Shown piece by piece: positions 1 to 5,793 of a DNA stretch of 9,677 nt. Position 1 is the stretch's first letter, and each line of letters begins with the position of its first letter. The stretch is taken from NCBI GenBank assembly GCA_019057975.1, contig JAHLWJ010000163.1, forward strand, positions 1 to 9,677, written 5' to 3'. Below the pieces are notes generated by a model. It saw nothing but the letters and a program-made list of their open reading frames with translations. It was not told the DNA's origin and did not search any database. Made by a program: the position numbers and the translations under genes. The stretch is from Promethearchaeota archaeon (GTDB taxonomy: Archaea > Asgardarchaeota > Lokiarchaeia > Sigynarchaeales > SOKP01).

Positions 1-39
1 TTTACCACCTTCACCTACTCTTACAAGATAATATGACAT
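1..39 (-). CDS. 5' end of a gene running off the left edge (possibly restriction-endonuclease-like)
   Basis: Only the first 13 codons are inside the window, reading MSYYLVRVGEGGK on the minus strand. The start is well supported: an AAGGAG ribosome binding site at 47-52 lies 7 bases before the ATG at 37-39. A TATAAT hexamer at 99-104 could be its -10 box, but I see no good -35. The opening resembles from memory the start of proteins with an N-terminal PUA-like domain followed by a Mrr-type restriction endonuclease domain, which often begin with a YLVRVGEGGK-like string. That is weak recall on 13 residues, so the function is only a suggestion; the existence of a gene start is much safer. It is downstream of the integrase stub in the same orientation. 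Confidence 0.55.
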   Translation of the reverse strand, partial: MSYYLVRVGEGGK

Positions 40-133
40 ATTATTGCTCCTTTAAGACATAAGTTTAATGCTGGTTATTTATGAGATATTAATGAATTAT
101 TATATCATATTATTTAAACATGGTATTTTTGTA

Positions 134-292
134 CTAAATTTTAAACTTGATGTAGTGATTTTGGTGCAGCACAAGCATAATAGCTTTATTACGTATACCT
201 TTTAGGTATCTTTTGTTAGGCATTTTTAAAAGCCTTTCAGCCTCTACTGGCTCTAAAACTACCGGAAGTTTTTTTCTCCTGGTAAATTTCAT
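134..292 (-). pseudogene. tyrosine recombinase (phage-type integrase) N-terminal stub
   Basis: This 52-codon reading frame begins MKFTRRKKLPVVLEPVEAER and continues with an NKRYLKGIRNKAIMLVL segment. The pattern of LP-x-x-L-x-P-E-A-E-R-L-L followed by R-N-K-A-I-x-L is the opening of the catalytic domain region of XerC/D-type tyrosine recombinases. In the family this leads into a T-G-L-R-x-S-E motif with the first catalytic arginine. Here the similarity stops after about residue 41 and is replaced by HQNHYIKFKI and a TAG stop. All catalytic residues (R, K, H-x-x-R, H, Y) are therefore missing and the product cannot be a recombinase. The start codon has a modest AAAGGGA site and a good promoter upstream. 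It is most likely the decayed remains of an integrase from a mobile element. Confidence 0.7.
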
Positions 293-322
293 AAAAAATC
301 CCTTTTAATTCCTATTATGCAT

Positions 323-352
323 ATTATACATAGTATATAGCAGGGTTTTCAA
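323..352 (-). promoter_or_regulatory. sigma-A-type promoter of the integrase stub
   Basis: On the minus strand a TTGAAA -35 box (347-352) is followed after 18 bases by a perfect TATAAT -10 box (323-328). It lies about 30 bases upstream of the ATG of the integrase stub, so transcription would start just before its ribosome binding site. Confidence 0.55.
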
Positions 353-440
353 GGGGTAGGATAAATTGCGAACCATATCACAAAAATTGGGTGGATTATT
401 GATTGGCAGAATTTTTAATATTGGCTCATTTAAATAAAAA

Positions 441-1430
441 CTAAATATTATTCAGTACTGCCATCAGATTATCAAAATCAGACATAATAAAAATATTTGT
501 ATTATATTTTTCATCTAATTTTAATTTCAATAACCAGTGCTTCATACTTCTGTCCAAAATTAAATAGTTACAATAAGGTAATAATGCTGAAACTTGTTCA
601 ATATCCATTACATCACCTGGCTTAACTTTGGTACTTTCAGTTAAAATTTTAGCAAAGATTTTACATTTTATTTCAATAATTGGTATTTCCTTAAATGTAT
701 CTGATAGATAAAAGCCTCTTAATCCATTAAGACCTTTAGGTTCTCCCTTAAAATGATTCCACCAACTTAATGGTTCAGCCAAAGCCAATAAATTATTGTA
801 GTTTTCTAATGAAAAATCTCTTTGAATAAAAAGCTTTTTAAGACTGCTGCTACCTAATTTCATTATGGCAGCCAAGCAGCCTTCATATTCTAATTCCAGT
901 CTCTGCTTAAAACTTTCTTTTCTCTTTTGCACATCTATTCTTAAATTTTCCAACTTATTTTTAAGATTTTCTTTTTTCTGCTCAACTTCAGGCATAGATT
1001 CCATTTTTGGCATATTTACCATTACAATATACTTTTTATCTTCCTTTAATTCCTTTATTGGATCTCTTCTAAATGCATGGAGATATGAAATTGTTACACC
1101 TTCTGACTTTTCTATATAAGCTTTCATAAACTGCTGGACTTGATACTTTTCTATGCTTAATCTGAATTTGAATTTAGTGCCCTCAGATAAAGAAGATAAA
1201 ATATCAAGAGTTAAATTATCATTCCAGTATATCTCTTCTCTCTGGTCAGCAATCGGACAAATGATTTTTCTTTCATCAACTAATTTTTTAATAGTATTAT
1301 AAATTTCTGGGATCGTTTTTAAATCTGATTTATTTTTAAGGGAATTACCTTTCCACTTTACAATCTTAATAATAATTGAGGAATCTAACCATATAATTGG
1401 TATATCACATTTTATTAGATTAATTTTCAT
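441..1430 (-). CDS. PIN-like domain protein (putative ribonuclease)
   Basis: This 329-aa protein has the acidic layout of a PIN-fold nuclease. Near the N-terminus is IIWLDSSI with Asp16. Glu65/Glu66 in the QREEIYW segment are candidates for the second metal ligand. Near the C-terminus is GDVMDIEQVSALLPYCNYLILDRSM with Asp273, Asp276 and Asp293, the usual T/G-D-x-x-D...Y...D-R end. A charged, probably coiled-coil stretch lies between residues about 140 and 185, making the protein more than twice the length of a VapC-type toxin. By family analogy it would cut RNA with Mg or Mn. The ATG overlaps the TGA of the upstream sigI fragment (ATGA, 1427-1430) and has no ribosome binding site of its own, so it is probably translated by coupling. 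No antitoxin neighbour is visible. The fold assignment is from motifs only. Confidence 0.7.
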   Translation of the reverse strand: MKINLIKCDIPIIWLDSSIIIKIVKWKGNSLKNKSDLKTIPEIYNTIKKLVDERKIICPIADQREEIYWNDNLTLDILSSLSEGTKFKFRLSIEKYQVQQFMKAYIEKSEGVTISYLHAFRRDPIKELKEDKKYIVMVNMPKMESMPEVEQKKENLKNKLENLRIDVQKRKESFKQRLELEYEGCLAAIMKLGSSSLKKLFIQRDFSLENYNNLLALAEPLSWWNHFKGEPKGLNGLRGFYLSDTFKEIPIIEIKCKIFAKILTESTKVKPGDVMDIEQVSALLPYCNYLILDRSMKHWLLKLKLDEKYNTNIFIMSDFDNLMAVLNNI

Positions 1431-1696
1431 TTTAATTTCGCTTTAAAGTAATCTTCATAATAGTCCCTTAAAATTGTCAAGCTCATATCATGATTAAATG
1501 AATCGATTGCCTCCTTGAAAGCCAGAAGCCCCACAGAAAGCTCCTCGTCTGTACCGTATCTGAGATACCGCCCGACGCTCTTCTGGGCAACACTTGCAAT
1601 GAAAGGTTTAAACTCCCTGATAAGGCTGCCTGAGAGGGTGCTGTCACCCCTTGCTTTTGCCGCCCTGTCTTCAAGTGTCTGTTTGTGGATAAACAT
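1427..1696 (-). pseudogene. sigI: truncated RNA polymerase sigma-I factor (N-terminal fragment)
   Basis: Residues about 7-67 of this 89-aa frame match the start of SigI, a heat-shock and cell-wall associated sigma factor of Firmicutes that normally works with the membrane anti-sigma factor RsgI. The telling part is FKPFIASVAQKS followed by GRYLRYGTDEELSVGLLAF and KEAIDSF, the first part of sigma region 2. Full SigI is roughly 240-250 aa; here the -10-recognition part of region 2 and all of region 4 are absent, and no rsgI follows. After residue 67 (about base 1496) the sequence turns abruptly A+T-rich and encodes an unrelated 22-residue tail, which suggests a recombination junction. The fragment starts 27 bases after the upstream gene and ends in a 4-bp overlap with the PIN-like gene. 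It cannot act as a normal sigma factor. Confidence 0.75.
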
Positions 1697-1723
1697 CTAT
1701 ATTATTGTCTATCTATTAGAAGT

Positions 1724-2035
1724 TTATTTTGTAGATTTTCCGCTAAAAAGCTCGGCTATTATGCCGTCAAGCTTCTTTTCCATCTCACCCAGGTATTTCT
1801 CAATATCGCTTCCGCTTATATTTCCCTTCCTTAGCTCTTTTCTCTTACCTGCGATCTCTTCTTTCAAACTTTCAATCCTGTATTCAATCTGCTCAAAATT
1901 AAGGCCCTCGGATACGATAGACTTCCTGAGCCTCTCGATTTCTTTTTGAAGCTCCTTAGGCCTTTCTCTTGAATAGAAAAACAGTGCAATAACTGCACCA
2001 ACAAGTATTATCAATACTATCCATAAAGCTGCCAT
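1724..2035 (-). CDS. small membrane-anchored coiled-coil protein
   Basis: I do not recognise a named family. The 103-aa product has one hydrophobic N-terminal segment (about residues 3-21, IVLIILVGAVIALFFY) followed by a long charged helical region rich in Glu, Lys and Leu (about 25-100), so it should sit in the inner membrane as a single-pass protein with a coiled-coil on one side. The start is supported by an AAGGA ribosome binding site at 2041-2045, five bases before the ATG. It precedes the sigI fragment by 27 bases in the same direction, so the two were probably co-transcribed. Its moderate G+C content matches the sigI fragment and differs from the A+T-rich PIN-like gene downstream, so it probably belongs to the original locus. 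Confidence 0.7.
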   Translation of the reverse strand: MAALWIVLIILVGAVIALFFYSRERPKELQKEIERLRKSIVSEGLNFEQIEYRIESLKEEIAGKRKELRKGNISGSDIEKYLGEMEKKLDGIIAELFSGKSTK

Positions 2036-2240
2036 ATCAATCCTTATTATACATATTTAGTTAAATATTCTAAACAAAATGAACAATAAATCCCTGTCAT
2101 GGAGTATATGTAATATACAGGCTTATTTCATTATCCATATAACCCCAGTAATTTATTTATTAATACAATTATACCCTATTTCAAGGCAAAGCTTAAAGTT
2201 AGAAGTATAATAAATACAATCCAGGAGAAGAAAAAATCTT

Positions 2241-2495
2241 TCAGTGGCTATATGATTCCTTTCTATGTTTTACTCTGTAGATATAGACAATCTTATTTTT
2301 ATCATCTATGCGATATAGGATCCTATAATTTCCACTTCTTAGGCGATAGCCTTCTTCAGCAGTTAGCTTTAAGCAATTAGCTGGCCGGGGATTAGACTTC
2401 AAAGAATCTATTTTATCTCTTATCTGAATAAAAAACTTCTTCTCTAAATTATCCAAATCCCTCTGTGTCGAAGGCATGACCTCTATTTTATACAC
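2241..2495 (-). CDS. relE: RelE/ParE-superfamily toxin
   Basis: The 84-aa product has the classical RelE layout: MPSTQRDLDNL in the first helix, SNPRP in the linker, then YRLRSGNYRILYRIDD and VKHRKESY in the C-terminal strands. In RelE-type mRNA interferases the basic residues of the last strands cut mRNA in the ribosomal A site, so this protein likely inhibits translation when its antitoxin is lost. Two GTG codons stand in tandem (2496-2498 and 2493-2495). The second was chosen because it lies 5 bases after a GAGGAG site, the first only 2. The frame overlaps the end of the antitoxin gene, which points to translational coupling. A ParE-like gyrase toxin is possible, but the YRLRSGNYRILY signature favours RelE. 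Confidence 0.88.
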   Translation of the reverse strand: MYKIEVMPSTQRDLDNLEKKFFIQIRDKIDSLKSNPRPANCLKLTAEEGYRLRSGNYRILYRIDDKNKIVYIYRVKHRKESYSH

Positions 2496-2715
2496 CACGT
2501 CTCCTCAAATATTCCTCAAAAGGAATAGCCAGCTTTTCCTCTTTGCGAAGAGTCTTTAAATCTAAAATATCTTCCTTAAGTTCCTCTTCTTTTAGTTTTT
2601 CTTTAATCGCCTCTTCTATAAAGAAACTGTATTTAATCCCATGTTCTTTACAGAATGTTTTAAAATTCCCTATTACATCTTTACTGATCTTTATAGCAAA
2701 TGTAGTTTTTTCCAT
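2488..2715 (-). CDS. relB: ribbon-helix-helix antitoxin of the RelE-type system
   Basis: This 75-aa protein begins with a short beta strand (TTFAIKIS) followed by two helices (KDVIGNFKTFCKEHG and YSFFIEEAIKEKL), the ribbon-helix-helix DNA-binding pattern. The acidic and basic C-terminal half, ending in IPFEEYLRRRGV, is the expected toxin-binding part. It would neutralise the RelE-type protein encoded immediately downstream and repress the shared promoter. The start is clear: AGGAGG at 2724-2729 lies 8 bases before the ATG. The gene symbol is given by analogy of role and order (antitoxin first, toxin second); the exact antitoxin subfamily was not resolved. Confidence 0.85.
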   Translation of the reverse strand: MEKTTFAIKISKDVIGNFKTFCKEHGIKYSFFIEEAIKEKLKEEELKEDILDLKTLRKEEKLAIPFEEYLRRRGV

Positions 2716-2735
2716 AATTCTTACCTCCTGACCAA

Positions 2736-2763
2736 AATATACTACTAATTATAACTTTGTCAA
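2736..2763 (-). promoter_or_regulatory. promoter of the toxin-antitoxin operon
   Basis: On the minus strand a consensus TTGACA -35 box (2758-2763) and a TATATT -10 box (2736-2741) are 16 bases apart. Transcription would start a few bases before the AGGAGG of the antitoxin gene, giving a very short leader. Confidence 0.65.
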
Positions 2764-2792
2764 TATAAAGTTAACTAAAGTTATATAAAGTT
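2753..2792. promoter_or_regulatory. candidate antitoxin operator: phased AAAGTT repeats
   Basis: On the plus strand AAAGTT occurs at 2767-2772, 2777-2782 and 2787-2792, exactly 10 bp apart, and its inverse AACTTT is at 2753-2758. The inverse copy overlaps the -35 box of the toxin-antitoxin promoter. Short repeats spaced by one helical turn are how ribbon-helix-helix dimers bind cooperatively, so this is the likely autoregulatory operator. The role is inferred; the repeats are seen directly. Confidence 0.5.
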
Positions 2793-2873
2793 GTAATTTT
2801 CAATAATCAAAAAGATATAGATGTTAAATATATATTACTATAAAAATATCACAATTAAAAAAGGATTAGCTCT

Positions 2874-3320
2874 ATGAACAAGAACCAGAAACGATCATTA
2901 GGCTCCCTCTTGATATGGGGCACGGTCACCATAATATTTATTCCTTTATTCTTCATAGGAGGCGGCCCCAGGGCATGGGTACTTGATAATACCAGATTCA
3001 TAATTTCAGCTTCCATCTTTGCTGCCGGATACATTTCATTTTTTACTATGCTGGGTTTAACCAGAAAGAAAAATACCGATAATATTGAAAGGGATGAAAG
3101 AGACATATTAATTGGCAGGAAAGCGAGTGAGATAACCCTGGCTATTGTACAGGGATATATTTTCTTTGTCTGTATCATCCTTTATACTCTCTACGATAAA
3201 ACTAATAGTGTTCCAGCAGGCTGGATGTGGTTTCTGGGATATACCTGTATTTTTACTGGATACATTTCGAATTCAGCAATAAGTCTGATACTTTATAAAT
3301 CAAAAGCCGATATCCTATGA
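2874..3320 (+). CDS. four-helix membrane protein paired with an XRE regulator
   Basis: The 148-aa product has four hydrophobic segments (about residues 11-29, 42-62, 88-108 and 117-141) and a charged cytoplasmic loop between helices 2 and 3 with a DERDILIGRKAS motif. Small Firmicutes membrane proteins with a D-E-R-D-x-x-I-x-x-K-A-S loop are commonly encoded next to a short helix-turn-helix regulator, and this arrangement is present here. The function of the class is not known to me; a sensor or partner role for the regulator is an inference. The ATG has an AAAGGA site 8-9 bases upstream. Its last four bases (ATGA) are shared with the next gene, so the two are translated together. The composition is less A+T-rich than the flanking DNA. 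Confidence 0.78.
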   Translation: MNKNQKRSLGSLLIWGTVTIIFIPLFFIGGGPRAWVLDNTRFIISASIFAAGYISFFTMLGLTRKKNTDNIERDERDILIGRKASEITLAIVQGYIFFVCIILYTLYDKTNSVPAGWMWFLGYTCIFTGYISNSAISLILYKSKADIL

Positions 3321-3538
3321 GTAGCTACAGGATAAAGACATCTATACGGTCCCTGCGGTTTGAACATAATGAGATGACCCAGCAGGAACTGGCAGACAAA
3401 GTAAAATGTACAAGACAGACCATTGCCGCCCTGGAGCAGGGCCAATATAGTCCATCTCTGATTTTAGCCCACAGGATTGCAAAGGTTTTTGAGAAATCAA
3501 CTGAAGAAGTTTTTAAAATAAATGATGAGGCAAAGTAA
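3317..3538 (+). CDS. XRE/Cro-family transcriptional regulator
   Basis: This 73-aa protein is essentially a single helix-turn-helix domain. MTQQELADKVKCTRQTIAAL (residues 20-39) is the DNA-binding helix pair, and the following EQGQYSPSLILAHRIAKVF completes the five-helix Cro/C1-type fold. The short acidic end STEEVFKINDEAK is typical of the stand-alone YozG-like repressors of Firmicutes. The start overlaps the stop of the membrane-protein gene (ATGA) and has no separate ribosome binding site, so coupling is likely. It probably represses its own operon, perhaps in response to the membrane partner; that last step is inference. Confidence 0.9.
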   Translation: MSSYRIKTSIRSLRFEHNEMTQQELADKVKCTRQTIAALEQGQYSPSLILAHRIAKVFEKSTEEVFKINDEAK

Positions 3539-3573
3539 AGAGATTTATATGAAGATTGAATTTGGAGGCTAAA

Positions 3574-3798
3574 GTGGAAGATAAAAATGATTGGTGTGGG
3601 AACATTGCCAAAGAAGTCGATAAACACAAACAAAGATTTAGTATTGCACTTTGGCTTCCGCTTGGAGTAGGCATTGGTTTACCACTCGGTATTCCACTGG
3701 GTAATATTGCTTTTGGTATTCCAATAGGTTTAGCTATTGGTGCAGCAATTGGAGCCAGTCTTGATGCTAAAGCAAAAAAGGAAGGGAGAGTAATTTAA
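3574..3798 (+). CDS. glycine-zipper membrane protein
   Basis: The 74-aa product has a hydrophilic N-terminus (EDKNDWCGNIAKEVDKHKQR) followed by a Gly-rich hydrophobic stretch with repeated G-x-x-x-G spacing, seen as GVGIGLPLGIPLGN and then IGLAIGAAIGA. It ends in a short basic tail. Such glycine zippers pack transmembrane helices tightly and are found in small membrane-associated proteins of unknown role. The GTG at 3574 was chosen as start because GGAGG at 3564-3568 lies 5 bases upstream; a TTG at 3556 would add six residues but has no ribosome binding site. It follows the XRE gene by 35 bases and probably shares its transcript. Confidence 0.68.
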   Translation: MEDKNDWCGNIAKEVDKHKQRFSIALWLPLGVGIGLPLGIPLGNIAFGIPIGLAIGAAIGASLDAKAKKEGRVI

Positions 3799-3949
3799 TA
3801 AAATGAAAAAAATAGGTAATAATTAAAATTTTATAGTACTCATATTAAAAATAATCATCTTTAACCTCGAAATTATAACCATGAAAAGGGATTGTCACAA
3901 GTTTTGTGGAAATTCCTAATTTATTTAAATACTAATATTTCTATTTCTT

Positions 3950-4249
3950 TTAGTAAAGATCTTTTAATCTTATTGGACTAAAATACAAATCTCTTTCAAC
4001 TTTTAGACCAAAAGGACCTCTTATACTTTCTAATTCAGATAAAAAGAAATAACCAAGCTCTTTCTCAAATCCATCCACTAATCCAAAAAAGGTATCAACA
4101 CTATCAAATTCAGTAGCATACCAAGTCCAATTAGAATCAGGGGTAAAAAATTTGACGTAAGCAATTGCATTTAATCCAAGTTTTTCTTGATCCTTTAGAT
4201 AAGGTATCGTTTTCTTTAATTCATCAGTTAGTAATTTCAATTTAATCAC
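3950..4249 (-). CDS. DUF2958 family protein
   Basis: The 99-aa product matches the DUF2958 pattern almost throughout: an N-terminal KLLTDELKK, then YVKFFTPDSNWTWYATEFD (residues 31-49), FFGLVDGFEKELGYF (54-68) and SELESIRGPFGLKVERDLYF (71-90). The family has no established activity; it is frequent on plasmids, phages and conjugative elements, which suits this region. The start is uncertain. GTG at 4247-4249 has almost no ribosome binding site. An in-frame TTG at 4238-4240 would give MKLLTDEL, closer to the usual family N-terminus. The gene is convergent with the glycine-zipper gene and about 155 bases from the nearest copy of the 51-bp repeat. Confidence 0.85.
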   Translation of the reverse strand: MIKLKLLTDELKKTIPYLKDQEKLGLNAIAYVKFFTPDSNWTWYATEFDSVDTFFGLVDGFEKELGYFFLSELESIRGPFGLKVERDLYFSPIRLKDLY

Positions 4250-4356
4250 TTTCTAAAAGTAATTATTAATTTTAAACAGGTATTTGCATATATGTACAAT
4301 AACATATATATACACAATTTCAAAGCGATTAATCTATGGAATTTAGAAATTTATTA

Positions 4357-4389
4357 GAGGAGATAAATATAATGCTATCTGTTGATTGA
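4357..4389 (+). other. strong ribosome binding site with a five-codon frame (possible gene stump)
   Basis: GAGGAG at 4357-4362 is followed after 9 bases by ATG and a frame of only five codons (MLSVD) ending in TGA at 4387-4389. Fifteen bases later repeat copy R1 begins. The site looks like the start of a gene whose body has been lost, or a tiny leader peptide; neither can be proven from the sequence. Confidence 0.25.
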
Positions 4390-4403
4390 GATTAGTATAT
4401 AAG

Positions 4404-4454
4404 CCGAGTTATATACTAAAAATGCTTAAACGATGTGTTTAAAGTTGTAATAAG
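4404..4454. repeat. 51-bp intergenic repeat, copy R1
   Basis: First of three ungapped copies of a 51-bp sequence that begins CCGAGTTAT and contains an internal inverted repeat of the type CTTAAA-N7-TTTAAG (here CTTAAA and TTTAAA). It differs from R2 at 6 of 51 positions by direct comparison. It starts 16 bases beyond the stop of the flavin reductase gene. Confidence 0.8.
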
Positions 4455-4469
4455 AAAAATTTAAAAAAA

Positions 4470-5000
4470 TTATTTTTTTATAATTGAATTTTTAAAATAA
4501 TTATTCATTAAATAAGATAGCATTCCAACTTTTTCATAATCTATTTCTCCATCTGGATAGATAACTTCTTCATCGGTATCAACACTTACCACCTCTCCAA
4601 TGAACATGTCATGAGTACCAAGATGGATTATTTTTTTAACCCTGCATTCGATATTTATGGGACACTCTTTAATAATTGGAGAGCTGACAATAAATCCTTT
4701 TTCTTTTGTTAAGCCTAGTTCTTTAAATTTATCAATATTTTTTCCAGAGTTAGTACCACAAAACTCGCAGGCTTCAATCATTTTCTCATCAGGAATATTT
4801 ATTACAAACTCTTTTGAAGCACTTATCAGTTCATGACTATATCTTGAGGGTCTAATAGAAATCGAAATCATTGGTGGATTGCTACAGACAGTCCCAACCC
4901 AGGCAAGAGTAATTATGTTATCTTTACTTTTATTTGAACATGAAACCATAACAGCAGGATTAGGATACATCCTCTCAGATATATCTATAGATTTTTTCAT
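4470..5000 (-). CDS. flavoredoxin-type flavin reductase (FMN-binding)
   Basis: The 176-aa product belongs to the flavin-reductase-like FMN-binding family. Typical elements are NPAVMVSCSNKSKDN near residues 14-28, TLAWVGTVCSNPPMISISIR (31-50), the helix start SRYSHELI (52-59), FVINIP (65-70) and the closing GTHDMFIGEVVSV (128-140). Cys78 and Cys81 form a C-E-F-C pair. Clostridial and sulfate-reducer flavoredoxins of this size bind FMN and pass electrons in the cytoplasm. The ATG at 4998-5000 was chosen because AAAGGA at 5006-5011 lies 5 bases before it; an upstream ATG at 5019-5021 adds seven residues without a ribosome binding site. It follows the nitroreductase gene, separated by repeat R2 and its own promoter, and both may serve one redox or detoxification task. 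Confidence 0.9.
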   Translation of the reverse strand: MKKSIDISERMYPNPAVMVSCSNKSKDNIITLAWVGTVCSNPPMISISIRPSRYSHELISASKEFVINIPDEKMIEACEFCGTNSGKNIDKFKELGLTKEKGFIVSSPIIKECPINIECRVKKIIHLGTHDMFIGEVVSVDTDEEVIYPDGEIDYEKVGMLSYLMNNYFKNSIIKK

Positions 5001-5037
5001 ATAATTCCTTTCATTTTTCAATTAAATATTTTTAAAA

Positions 5038-5066
5038 ATTATATCTAATAGAAAAATATATAACAA
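5038..5066 (-). promoter_or_regulatory. promoter of the flavin reductase gene
   Basis: TTGTTA (5061-5066) and TATAAT (5038-5043) are 17 bases apart on the minus strand, an excellent sigma-A promoter about 38 bases ahead of the start codon. Repeat R2 begins 17 bases upstream of the -35 box. Confidence 0.65.
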
Positions 5067-5074
5067 TTAATTGT
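5063..5074. promoter_or_regulatory. 12-bp perfect palindrome over the -35 box (candidate operator)
   Basis: ACAATTAATTGT is a perfect palindrome that covers most of the -35 box of the flavin reductase promoter. That position would allow a dimeric repressor to block RNA polymerase. No regulator gene next to it is evident, and A+T-rich palindromes also arise by chance, so the role is only suggested. Confidence 0.35.
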
Positions 5075-5082
5075 GACAGTTT

Positions 5083-5133
5083 CCGAGTTATAAACTAAAA
5101 ATACTTAAAAGATGTGTTTAAGGTTATAATAAT
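5083..5133. repeat. 51-bp intergenic repeat, copy R2
   Basis: Second copy, in the same orientation as R1 and 679 bases from it start to start. The internal inverted repeat is perfect here (CTTAAA, 7 bases, TTTAAG), and GTTATAA occurs as a direct repeat near both ends. It lies between the nitroreductase stop and the flavin reductase promoter. Confidence 0.8.
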
Positions 5134-5186
5134 ATTTAAAAGATTTAAAAATCAGAACCTTAAACTTTTAAAAATAATTTATATAT

Positions 5187-5720
5187 TTATTTAATAGTAA
5201 GGATTTTTTCCAGAGCTAACCTTCGCCTTGGAGCAGGGCTGAAGCTTTCATCTGAATATCCTATTGTAATCAAGGATATTACCCTCCAAGTGGAATTTAT
5301 GTTTAAAATCTTTTTTATCCTTTTTTCACTAAACCAGCCAATCCAGCAGGATGAGAGCCCTAGTTCTTCAGCCTCCAGTACTATATGCTCTAAAGCTATT
5401 CCCATATCAAGAATATGATATTTTATACCGGAAGCTACCTCACCAAGATAATGGGTTATGACATTGCTTCTAACAGAGCAGCCCACAATGATAAGAGGGG
5501 CTGAAACTGCCCACTGGTTAATAACTCCAAAAGTTTCCTTAACTATTTTAGTAAGTAAATTTTTATCCTTAACTGCTATAAATCTCCATGGCTGGCCGTT
5601 TGATGCTGATGGAGCCAGTATGGCTGCTTCTATTATTTTATTTATCTTGTCTTCTTCTACAGGTATATCTTTATATTTCCTTATACTTCTTCTTTTTTTT
5701 ATGACTTCAAAAACTTCCAT
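5187..5720 (-). CDS. nitroreductase family FMN-dependent oxidoreductase
   Basis: The 177-aa product is a short nitroreductase. RRSIRKY (residues 10-16) and APSASNGQPWRF (36-47) are the two FMN-phosphate and isoalloxazine contact motifs. ELGLSSCWIGWF (119-130) and VISLITIGY (147-155) are the later conserved core segments. Such enzymes transfer hydride from NAD(P)H through FMN to nitroaromatics, quinones or other electron acceptors and work as cytoplasmic dimers; the physiological substrate cannot be read from the sequence. The start has AAAGG 5 bases upstream. I found no convincing promoter between the gene and repeat R3, which lies 73 bases before the start codon. The C-terminal PRRRLALEKILTIK is typical of clostridial members. 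Confidence 0.92.
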   Translation of the reverse strand: MEVFEVIKKRRSIRKYKDIPVEEDKINKIIEAAILAPSASNGQPWRFIAVKDKNLLTKIVKETFGVINQWAVSAPLIIVGCSVRSNVITHYLGEVASGIKYHILDMGIALEHIVLEAEELGLSSCWIGWFSEKRIKKILNINSTWRVISLITIGYSDESFSPAPRRRLALEKILTIK

Positions 5721-5793
5721 ATATGCCTTTCTATCACATAAAGATTTGTTTGAAAAGATTTATTTTTAGGAAAAGTGCAGTTAATCTCATAAG

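Noticed and set aside
865..1119. Plus-strand frame opposite the PIN-like gene
   Set aside because: Low-complexity Ser/Phe/Leu product that mirrors the Lys/Glu coiled-coil codons of the minus-strand gene; no ribosome binding site.
1515..1949. 144-codon plus-strand frame opposite the sigI fragment and the coiled-coil gene
   Set aside because: It is antisense to two frames with recognisable features and ribosome binding sites, and its own product has no family pattern.
2046..2051. TATAAT hexamer directly before the coiled-coil gene as its -10 box
   Set aside because: It would put the transcription start at or inside the ribosome binding site; in A+T-rich DNA a chance match is likely.
2093..2121. 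CCTGT...ACAGG inverted repeat in the gap before the toxin gene
   Set aside because: Five-base arms with a long loop and no T-run; not enough for a terminator or operator call.
2855..3178. Minus-strand frame opposite the four-helix membrane protein
   Set aside because: The plus-strand gene has a ribosome binding site, membrane segments and a coupled regulator, so this is its antisense shadow.
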